Positions 5,078 to 10,564 of a stretch of DNA of 10,564 nucleotides are shown here, one piece after another (positions within the stretch are counted from its first letter, which is position 1; each line of letters starts with the position of its first letter). Made by a program: the position numbers and the translations under genes. The notes below the pieces were generated by a model. The model ran no database searches. It was given only the letters and a program-made list of their open reading frames with translations, and was not told the origin of the DNA. The stretch is taken from the NCBI GenBank assembly GCA_023416455.1, contig JAEZHQ010000141.1:1-10564 (forward strand), in the 5' to 3' direction. This DNA comes from Pseudomonadota bacterium. Lineage in GTDB: Bacteria > Pseudomonadota > Alphaproteobacteria > Azospirillales > Azospirillaceae.

Positions 5078-6358
5078 ATGTCCGCCCAGCTTGAGACCAC
5101 CGAAGCCCTGCACGACCGGATGCTCCGCCTTGGCCGCGCCGCCCGCGCCGCCGGCGCCGAGCTGGCGACCGTGCCAAGCCCGGTGAAGGATCAAGCCCTG
5201 CGGGCCGCCGCCGCCAGCCTGCGCGCCCACAAGGCGGCGATCCAGGCGGCCAACGACCGCGACGTCGCGGCGGCCCGGGCGCGCGGCCTCGCCGCCCCCA
5301 TGATCGAGCGGCTGGCCCTGAACGAGGCCCGCATCGAGGCGATGGCCAGGGGGCTGGAGGACATCGCCGATTTCCCGGACCCCATCGGCTCGGTCATCGC
5401 CGAATGGACCCGGCCCAACGGCCTGGCCATCCAGCGCGTGCGCGTCCCCCTGGGGGTCATCGGCATCATCTACGAGAGCCGCCCCAACGTCACCGCCGAC
5501 GCCGGGGGCCTGTGCCTGAAGTCGGGCAACGCGGCCATCCTGCGCGGCGGCTCGGAAAGCTTCCACTCCTCGCGGGCCATCGCCGACTGCCTGGCCGAGG
5601 GGCTGCGCGCCGCCGGCCTGCCGGAGGCGGCGATCCAGCTCGTCCCCACCACCGACCGGGCGGCGGTCGGCCACATGCTGGGGATGCGCGATTTCATCGA
5701 CGTGATCGTGCCGCGCGGCGGCAAGTCGCTGATCCAGCGCATCACCGAGGAGAGCCGCATCCCCGTCATCAAGCACCTGGACGGCAATTGCCACGTCTAT
5801 GTCGACGCCGGCGCCGACCCCGCCAAGGCGCGCAAGGTCGTGCTGAACGCCAAGATGCGCCGCACCTCGATCTGCGGCGCGGCGGAAACCCTTCTGGTCG
5901 ACCGCGCCGCCGCCGGGACGCTGCTGGCGCCGCTGGTCAAGGACCTGCTGGACGCCGGCTGTGCGGTGCGCGGCGACGCCGCGGCGCAGGCGGCCGACCC
6001 GCGGGTCACCCCGGTGTCGCCCGAGGACTGGGACACCGAATTCCTGGACGCCGTCATCGCCTGCGGCGTGGTCGACGGGGTGGACGGGGCCATCGCCCAC
6101 ATCAACGCCCACGGCTCCCACCACACCGACGCCATCGTGACCGAGGACGCGGCGGCGGCCGAGCGCTTCCTCCAGCGCGTCGACAGCGGCATCGTGCTGT
6201 GGAACGCCTCCACCCAGTTCGCCGACGGCGGCGAGTTCGGCATGGGGGCCGAGATCGGCATTTCCACCGACAAGTTCCACGCCCGCGGCCCGGTCGGGGC
6301 GGAGCAGCTGACCAGCTACAAGTACGTCGTCCGCGGCGACGGCCAGACGCGGCCGTGA
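5078..6358 (+). CDS. proA: Glutamate-5-semialdehyde dehydrogenase (gamma-glutamyl phosphate reductase)
   Basis: ProA catalyses the second step of proline synthesis: NADPH-dependent reduction of gamma-glutamyl phosphate to glutamate-5-semialdehyde, in the cytoplasm. The 426 residues match the usual family length of about 415-430. Recognisable parts are VPLGVIGIIYESRPNVT (123-139), LKSGNAAILRGGSES (147-161), the VPRGGKSLI loop (211-219), IKHLDGNCHVYVD (231-243) and the catalytic-cysteine segment RRTSICGAAETLL (261-273, Cys266). The C-terminal signature runs from FADGGEFGMGAEIGIS (381-396) through HARGPVGAEQLTSYKY (401-416). The partner kinase gene proB is not upstream; a divergent cytochrome gene and hairpin repeats are there instead, so proB must be elsewhere. 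Downstream, nadD overlaps by four bases (GTGA), so proA is probably the first gene of a long operon. Confidence 0.98.
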   Translation: MSAQLETTEALHDRMLRLGRAARAAGAELATVPSPVKDQALRAAAASLRAHKAAIQAANDRDVAAARARGLAAPMIERLALNEARIEAMARGLEDIADFPDPIGSVIAEWTRPNGLAIQRVRVPLGVIGIIYESRPNVTADAGGLCLKSGNAAILRGGSESFHSSRAIADCLAEGLRAAGLPEAAIQLVPTTDRAAVGHMLGMRDFIDVIVPRGGKSLIQRITEESRIPVIKHLDGNCHVYVDAGADPAKARKVVLNAKMRRTSICGAAETLLVDRAAAGTLLAPLVKDLLDAGCAVRGDAAAQAADPRVTPVSPEDWDTEFLDAVIACGVVDGVDGAIAHINAHGSHHTDAIVTEDAAAAERFLQRVDSGIVLWNASTQFADGGEFGMGAEIGISTDKFHARGPVGAEQLTSYKYVVRGDGQTRP

Positions 6359-6990
6359 GGCCCGGCCCGCACCGCCCCCCGCCCCCCCACCCGCGCTCCG
6401 GCCCGGCCCACGCCGGGCTGCGCATCGGCCTGCTCGGCGGGTCCTTCAACCCGGCGCACGCCGGGCACCGCCACATCAGCCTCTACGCCCTGAAGGCCCT
6501 CGGGCTCGACCGGGTGTGGTGGCTGGTCAGCCCGCAGAACCCGCTGAAGCCCGGCCGGGACATGGCGCCGCTCGCCGAGCGCCTGGCCGAGGCGCGGCGG
6601 GTGGCCTGCCACCCCCGCCTCCAGGTCACCGCCATCGAAAGCGCGCTGGGCACCCGCTACACCGCCGACACGCTGGCCGCCCTGGCCCGCCGCTTCCCGC
6701 GGACCCGCTTCGTCTGGCTGATGGGGGCGGACAACCTCCGCCAGATCCCCCGCTGGCGGCACTGGACGCGAATCTTCCGGCTGGTGCCGGTTGCAGTCTT
6801 CGCCCGTCCAACTTATTCTATGGATGCGCTCGGTGGCATGGCCGCTCGGCGCTATGCCCGCCGCCGGGTGGCGGAGCATCGGGCCAGGGAGTTGGCCGGC
6901 CTTGACACGCCGGCCTGGACGTTCCTCCGCAACCCGCTGCATCCGGCTTCGGCGACGGCGATCCGTCAGGCGCGTGCCGGCGGGTCGTGA
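6355..6990 (+). CDS. nadD: Nicotinate-nucleotide adenylyltransferase
   Basis: NadD joins nicotinate mononucleotide and ATP to make deamido-NAD, the shared late step of NAD synthesis. The nucleotidyltransferase motif GGSFNPAHAGH lies at residues 28-38, QNPLKP at 61-66, MGADNLRQIPRW at 123-134, and the C-terminal ATP-binding motif at 198-204 reads PASATAIR-like rather than the more common ISSTxIR. GTG 6355 is chosen because it overlaps the proA stop as GTGA. It gives 211 residues with a Pro/His-rich lead of about 21 residues before the fold begins at LRIGLLGG; a later start at a non-ATG codon cannot be excluded, as no ATG occurs before the first motif. Codons in the last 220 bases are noticeably less GC-rich at the third position than the rest of the gene. 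The next gene, rsfS, starts 15 bases after the stop. Confidence 0.95.
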   Translation: MRPGPHRPPPPHPRSGPAHAGLRIGLLGGSFNPAHAGHRHISLYALKALGLDRVWWLVSPQNPLKPGRDMAPLAERLAEARRVACHPRLQVTAIESALGTRYTADTLAALARRFPRTRFVWLMGADNLRQIPRWRHWTRIFRLVPVAVFARPTYSMDALGGMAARRYARRRVAEHRARELAGLDTPAWTFLRNPLHPASATAIRQARAGGS

Positions 6991-7005
6991 CCCCTGCATC
7001 ACGAG

Positions 7006-7422
7006 GTGGGTACCATCAACACGTTCATCGAACCGGCCGCGCCCGTTGTGCGGCCCGCGCCCGTTCCCCAGCCGCAGGAACTCAAGGCGCTCATCGAGAA
7101 GTCCCTGGACGACGACCAGGCGGATGACGTCATCGTCATCGATCTTGCCGGCAAAACCAGCATCGCGGATTACATGATCGTGGCGTCGGGCCGCAACACG
7201 CGGCACATCGCGACCATGGCCGTGAAGCTTGCCGAACGGCTGAAGGCGGCCGGAATCCGTGGCGTCGAGACCGAGGGGATGGCCCAGTGCGACTGGGTGC
7301 TGATCGATGCCGGCGACGTCATCGTCCACCTGTTCCGCCCGGAGGTCCGGACCTTCTACAACATCGAGAAGATGTGGGGCCTGGACGCGCCGCGGCCTTC
7401 GGCCGAGCGGATGAGCGCCTGA
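7006..7422 (+). CDS. rsfS: Ribosome silencing factor RsfS (DUF143)
   Basis: RsfS binds ribosomal protein uL14 on the large subunit and blocks joining with the small subunit when nutrients run low. The 138-residue product contains the whole family core: DDVIVIDLAGKTSIADYMI (40-58), VASGRNTRHIATMA (59-72), GVETEG (86-91), and DWVLIDAGDVIVHLF (96-110) followed by RPEVRTFYNIEKMWG (111-125). The start is uncertain. GTG 7006 opens the frame but sits inside the purine run GAGGTGGG, which looks like a Shine-Dalgarno for a codon slightly downstream. No ATG is available before the core; in-frame alternatives are GTG 7048 or a rare ATC at 7015. The N-terminal 25 residues are Pro/Val-rich and probably dispensable. 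It lies between nadD and rlmH, the usual place in this lineage. Confidence 0.95.
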   Translation: MGTINTFIEPAAPVVRPAPVPQPQELKALIEKSLDDDQADDVIVIDLAGKTSIADYMIVASGRNTRHIATMAVKLAERLKAAGIRGVETEGMAQCDWVLIDAGDVIVHLFRPEVRTFYNIEKMWGLDAPRPSAERMSA

Positions 7423-7447
7423 CGCGGCCGGGAGCGGGGCCGGAACG

Positions 7448-7906
7448 ATGCGCCTGTGGCTCGCCGCCGTCGGGCGGGCGCGGCCGGGGCCGGCGCGCGA
7501 CCTGTTCGACGAGTACGCTGGCCGGCTGGGCTGGCCCCTGACGCTGCGCGAGGTCGAGGTGCGCCGGCGGCTGCCGCCTGACGAGCTGAAGCGTCAGGAG
7601 GCCGGCCTGCTGCTCGCCGCCGTCCCCGCCGGCTCGGTGGTGGTGGCCCTGGACGAGCGCGGCAAGGCGCTGTCCAGCGAGGCTTTCGCCGCCCGGCTGG
7701 GCGCGTGGCGTGACCAGGGGGCCGGCGACGTCGCCTTCCTGATCGGCGGGGCCGACGGGCACGGCGACGCCGTGCGGGCGCGCGCCGACCTCCTTTTGGC
7801 CTTGGGACCCATGACCTGGCCGCATATGTTGGTGCGGGGCATGCTGGCCGAGCAGATCTACCGGGCGCAGCAGATCCTGGCCGGGCACCCCTACCACCGG
7901 GCGTGA
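7448..7906 (+). CDS. rlmH: 23S rRNA (pseudouridine1915-N3)-methyltransferase RlmH
   Basis: RlmH is a SPOUT-class enzyme that uses S-adenosylmethionine to methylate pseudouridine 1915 in helix 69 of 23S rRNA, acting on the assembled 70S ribosome. The 152 residues match the normal size (about 155). VVALDERGKALSSEAFA (65-81), FLIGGADGHG (97-106) and the C-terminal knot region with MLVRGMLAEQIYRAQQI (127-143) ending in HPYHR (147-151) are all in place; the last motif is the family's C-terminal signature. ATG 7448 is clear, with GGAG 13 bases upstream and a nearer GGAA, so the ribosome-binding site is mediocre. The gene is 25 bases after rsfS, fitting a ribosome-maintenance pair inside the operon. 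Confidence 0.96.
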   Translation: MRLWLAAVGRARPGPARDLFDEYAGRLGWPLTLREVEVRRRLPPDELKRQEAGLLLAAVPAGSVVVALDERGKALSSEAFAARLGAWRDQGAGDVAFLIGGADGHGDAVRARADLLLALGPMTWPHMLVRGMLAEQIYRAQQILAGHPYHRA

Positions 7907-7917
7907 GCGGGGCGCCG

Positions 7918-7942
7918 GCCCCGCCCGCGCCGGCGGCGGGGC
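7918..7942. terminator. 8-bp GC stem-loop between rlmH and gpmI
   Basis: GCCCCGCC (7918-7925) pairs exactly with GGCGGGGC (7935-7942) around a 9-base loop, 11 bases after the rlmH stop. No T-tract follows, and no credible promoter is visible before gpmI. It may therefore be a partial terminator, an mRNA stabiliser or a processing point rather than an operon end. GC-rich stems are easily formed by chance at this base composition. Confidence 0.3.
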
Positions 7943-7985
7943 GGCCCATGGGCTGATCAACCACGAGCGGCGTATGAGGAGCGCG

Positions 7986-9551
7986 ATGACCGACACCAAC
8001 CGTCCCCGTCCCGTTGTGCTGTGCATCCTGGATGGCTGGGGCCACCGCGAGGAGCGCGCGGACAACGCGATCGCGCTGGCCGACACCCCCAACTGGGACC
8101 GGCTGTGGACGGCGGGGCCGCGCGCCTTCCTGGAGGCCAGCGAGGAGGAGGTCGGCCTGCCCAAGGGCCAGATGGGCAATTCCGAGGTCGGGCACATGAA
8201 TCTGGGCGCCGGCCGGGTGGTGCTCCAGGACCTCGTGATGATCGACCACGCCATCGTCGAGGGCGAGCTGGAGCGCAACCCGGCCGTGAACGAGCTGGTG
8301 CGGACGCTGCACCGGACCGGCGGGCGCTGCCACCTCCTGGGCCTGCTGTCGCCGGGCGGCGTGCACTCCCACCAGGACCACATCGCCGCCCTGGCCGCCG
8401 TTCTGTCGCGCGAGGGCGTGCCGGTGGAGATCCACGCCTTCACCGACGGCCGCGACGTGCCGCCGCAGAGCGCCAAGGACCAGCTCGCCGAGTTCATGGC
8501 CGACCTGCACGGGCTGCCGGGGGTCGCCGTCGCCACGGTCACCGGGCGCTACTGGGCCATGGACCGCGACAAGCGCTGGGACCGCGTCGCCAAGGCCTAC
8601 GCCGCGCTGGTGCGCGCGGAGGGCGAGCGGGCCGCCGACCCCATCGAGGCGGTCGAGCGGAGCTACGCCGCCGGCCGGCACGACGAGTTCATCCTGCCCA
8701 CCGTCATCGACGGCTACCAGGGCATGCGGGATGGCGACGCCATCCTGATGGCCAATTTCCGCGCCGACCGCGCGCGGGAGATCCTGGCCGCCTTCGTCGA
8801 GCCCGACTTCGACGGATTCGAGCGCGGCACCCCGCCGGCCCTCGCCGCCGCCGTCGGCATGGTGGAGTATTCGACCGGGCTGGCCCGCCGCATGACGACC
8901 ATCTTTCCGCCGAAATCCCTGACCAGGGTGCTGGGCGAGGTGGTCAGCGAGGCCGGATTGACACAGTTGCGCATCGCCGAGACGGAGAAGTACCCGCACG
9001 TCACCTTCTTCTTCAACGGTGGCGAGGAGCGCGTGTATCCCGGCGAGGACCGCATCCTGGTGCCCTCGCCGAAGGTCGCGACCTACGACCTCCAGCCGGA
9101 GATGTCGGCCGCCGAGGTGACCGACAAGGTGGTGGCGGCGGTGGAGGCCGGGACCTACGACCTGATCGTCATCAACTACGCCAATCCCGACATGGTCGGC
9201 CACACCGGCATACTGGACGCCGCCATCAAGGCGGTGGAAACGGTGGACGCCAGCATCGGCCGGCTGGAAGCGGCGGTGCGCGCCCGCGGCGGGGTGATGC
9301 TGATCACCGCCGACCACGGCAACTGCGAGCTGATGCACGACCCCGACACCGACGGCCCGCACACCGCCCACACGCTGGACAAGGTGCCGCTGGTGCTGGT
9401 CAACGGCCCCGCCGGGGTCACGGCGATCCGCAGCGGCCGCCTGGCCGACGTGGCGCCGACCCTGCTCGACCTGATCGGGCTGCCCAAGCCGGCCGAGATG
9501 ACCGGGAGCAGCCTGCTCGACCGCGCCGACGCGCGCGCCGCCGCGGACTAG
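7986..9551 (+). CDS. gpmI: 2,3-bisphosphoglycerate-independent phosphoglycerate mutase
   Basis: GpmI interconverts 3- and 2-phosphoglycerate in glycolysis and gluconeogenesis through a phosphoserine intermediate, using two manganese ions. The 521 residues are the expected length (about 510-515). The alkaline-phosphatase-like fold is evident: metal-binding LDGWG (15-19, Asp16), the catalytic-serine motif GNSEVGHMNLGAGR (64-77, Ser66), GGVHSH (124-129, His127), TDGRDVPP (153-160), ANFRADRARE (256-265), PDMVGHTG (401-408) and TADHGNCE (441-448) with HTAHT (459-463). I chose ATG 7986 because GAGGAG stands four bases before it; ATG 7974 lies 12 bases upstream in the same frame but has no comparable site. 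The envC-like gene starts three bases after the stop in the same frame, so expression of the two is probably coupled. Confidence 0.97.
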   Translation: MTDTNRPRPVVLCILDGWGHREERADNAIALADTPNWDRLWTAGPRAFLEASEEEVGLPKGQMGNSEVGHMNLGAGRVVLQDLVMIDHAIVEGELERNPAVNELVRTLHRTGGRCHLLGLLSPGGVHSHQDHIAALAAVLSREGVPVEIHAFTDGRDVPPQSAKDQLAEFMADLHGLPGVAVATVTGRYWAMDRDKRWDRVAKAYAALVRAEGERAADPIEAVERSYAAGRHDEFILPTVIDGYQGMRDGDAILMANFRADRAREILAAFVEPDFDGFERGTPPALAAAVGMVEYSTGLARRMTTIFPPKSLTRVLGEVVSEAGLTQLRIAETEKYPHVTFFFNGGEERVYPGEDRILVPSPKVATYDLQPEMSAAEVTDKVVAAVEAGTYDLIVINYANPDMVGHTGILDAAIKAVETVDASIGRLEAAVRARGGVMLITADHGNCELMHDPDTDGPHTAHTLDKVPLVLVNGPAGVTAIRSGRLADVAPTLLDLIGLPKPAEMTGSSLLDRADARAAAD

Positions 9552-9554
9552 CGG

Positions 9555-10564
9555 ATGGGCGCGGGGCGGGCCGACGACCTCCAGGGCCGCGATCCGGCGG
9601 GCGCCCCGCTCCGCCGCTCCCCCCTGCGCCCGGCCCTGGCGCTCGGGCTTCTGCTGGCCGCCCCCCCGGCCCTGGCTCAGGACGAGGCGCCGGGCCAGAC
9701 GCTGAAGCGGGTCGAGCAGGAGATCCAGGCCGACCGGACCCGCCAGAGGCAGCTGGAGCAACAGTCGCAGACCCTCCAGAGGGAACTGGAGGAGCTGCGC
9801 GGCCGGCTGGTCGGCATGGCCGACGAGGAGCGCGCCCAGGAAAGCGCGCTCGACCTGCTGGAAGAGACCTTGACCGGCCTGGAGGCCGAGGAGCGCGACC
9901 GGGCGGCGCGGCTGGAGGGCGAGCGCCAACAGATCGCCACCCTCCTGGCCGCCCTCCAGCGGCTCGCCCGCATCCCCCCGGAGGCGGCGCTGGCCCGCCC
10001 CGACAGCCCGGTGGACACGCTGCGCTCGGCCCTGCTGCTGCGCGACACGGTTCCCACCCTGCGCGCCCGCGCCGACGCGCTGGCCGGAGCGCTGGCGGCG
10101 CTGGCGGAAACCCGCGAGCAGCTGGAGAGCCAGCGCACCCGCACGCTGGCCGCCCGCGTGGCCCTGGCCGAGCGGCAGCGGGAGATGGCCCGCCTCGTCG
10201 CCCGCCGCGAGGAGCTGTCGCGCCAGACCGAGGAGGAGCGCCTCCAGGTCACCCGGAACATGGCGCAGCTCGCCACCCAGGCCGCCGACCTGCGCCAGCT
10301 CATGGAACGCATCGAGGCCGAGCGCCGCGCCGCCGCCGAGATCGCCGCCCGGCGCGAGGCGGAGCGGCTGGAGGCCGAACGCCGCGAGGCCGAGCGGCGG
10401 CAGGCCGAGCAGCGCGAGGCGGAACGCCGCCTCGCCGCCCGGAAGGAGGCCGAACGGCAGGAGGCGGAGCGCAAGCTGGCCGAGCTGCGGGCCGCCGAGA
10501 AGGCGGCGGCGGAGCGCAAGGCCAAGGCCGAGGCCGAGCTGGCCGCCGCCCAGCGGGCGCCGGC
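9555..10564 (+). CDS. envC: EnvC-like murein hydrolase activator, 3' truncated by the window end
   Basis: An open frame starts at ATG 9555, three bases after the gpmI stop, and has no stop before the window ends, giving at least 336 residues. After a basic lead, LRPALALGLLLAAPPALAQ (24-42) is a signal peptide with an ALA-type cleavage site. Residues 47-130 are a Gln/Glu/Arg-rich coiled coil. LQRLARIPPEAALARPDSP (134-152) and DTLRSALLLRDTVPTLRARA (154-173) match the conserved patch between coiled coils of alphaproteobacterial EnvC homologues. A second coiled coil follows (about 174-260) and then a run of EAER-type repeats (255-325). EnvC proteins end in a degenerate LytM (M23) domain that activates amidases for septal peptidoglycan splitting; that domain should lie beyond position 10564, so the call rests on the N-terminal part and on the gpmI neighbour. 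Confidence 0.85.
   Translation, partial: MGAGRADDLQGRDPAGAPLRRSPLRPALALGLLLAAPPALAQDEAPGQTLKRVEQEIQADRTRQRQLEQQSQTLQRELEELRGRLVGMADEERAQESALDLLEETLTGLEAEERDRAARLEGERQQIATLLAALQRLARIPPEAALARPDSPVDTLRSALLLRDTVPTLRARADALAGALAALAETREQLESQRTRTLAARVALAERQREMARLVARREELSRQTEEERLQVTRNMAQLATQAADLRQLMERIEAERRAAAEIAARREAERLEAERREAERRQAEQREAERRLAARKEAERQEAERKLAELRAAEKAAAERKAKAEAELAAAQRAP
10318..10530 (+). repeat. Low-complexity EAER/AE-rich coding repeat inside the EnvC-like gene
   Basis: Within this stretch, short units encoding variants of E-A-E-R-(R/K)-x recur imperfectly, for example EAERLEAERREAERR and REAERRLAARKEAERQEAER. The DNA shows matching degenerate GAGGC(C/G)GA(A/G)C repeats. The unit gives a long, highly charged single helix, and it makes the opposite strand read as an artificial Ser/Arg-rich open frame. 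Copy number could vary by slippage between strains. Confidence 0.7.

Noticed and set aside
4789..5100. Small open frames on both strands across the hairpin repeats, encoding repeated Arg-Arg-Pro-Pro-Gly-type units.
   Set aside because: Their sequence is dictated by the 28-bp and 7-bp repeats, they occur in several frames at once and have no credible ribosome-binding site.
7356..9929. An 857-codon open frame on the minus strand opposite gpmI and rlmH.
   Set aside because: It is a shadow of GC-rich codon usage: it covers several strongly identified plus-strand genes, is rich in Gly/Arg/His/Gln and shows no domain.
9677..10525. A 282-codon Ser/Arg-rich open frame on the minus strand at the right end.
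   Set aside because: It is the complement of the EAER repeats in the EnvC-like gene; the plus frame has a signal peptide, coiled coils and the conserved EnvC patch.

Overview
The window is a high-GC (GC-rich third codon positions), tightly packed stretch of a chromosome that looks alphaproteobacterial, most likely Azospirillum or a close relative in the Rhodospirillales. I infer this from the protein sequences and from the gene order proA-nadD-rsfS-rlmH-gpmI-envC, which is typical of that group. No database search was possible, so the genus is a judgement.

The window splits into three parts. (1) Positions 1-3046, plus strand: a three-gene accessory cassette made of a PadR-type repressor, a two-Rossmann-fold flavoprotein and a 12-helix MFS transporter. 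The regulator carries two vicinal cysteine pairs and the flavoprotein carries two CCGT pairs in an Ala/Val-rich tail. The flavoprotein and transporter overlap by 4 bases (GTGA). The best reading is a metalloid (arsenic-type) or thiol-reactive stress response and export cassette, but no arsC, ACR3, arsB or arsM lies inside the window, so the substrate is inferred. (2) Positions 3057-4792, minus strand: a TSUP (TauE/SafE) membrane transporter, and upstream of it a periplasmic diheme cytochrome c whose two halves are internal duplicates. (3) Positions 5078-10564, plus strand: a housekeeping series with proA (proline synthesis), nadD (NAD synthesis), rsfS (ribosome silencing), rlmH (23S rRNA methylation), gpmI (glycolysis) and the 5' part of an EnvC-like murein hydrolase activator that runs off the window end.

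The divergent intergenic region at 4793-5077 is the most structured non-coding DNA here. It holds three 28-bp tandem repeats, each with a perfect 7-bp hairpin stem, running straight into a 7-bp G-rich repeat that fits the G-quadruplex formula on the proA coding strand. No RNA genes, insertion sequences, CRISPR arrays, integrases or phage genes were seen.

Most notable for follow-up: the cysteine-pair cassette (regulator, flavoprotein, transporter) as a candidate sensing and detoxification unit, and the hairpin/G4 array in the proA upstream region.
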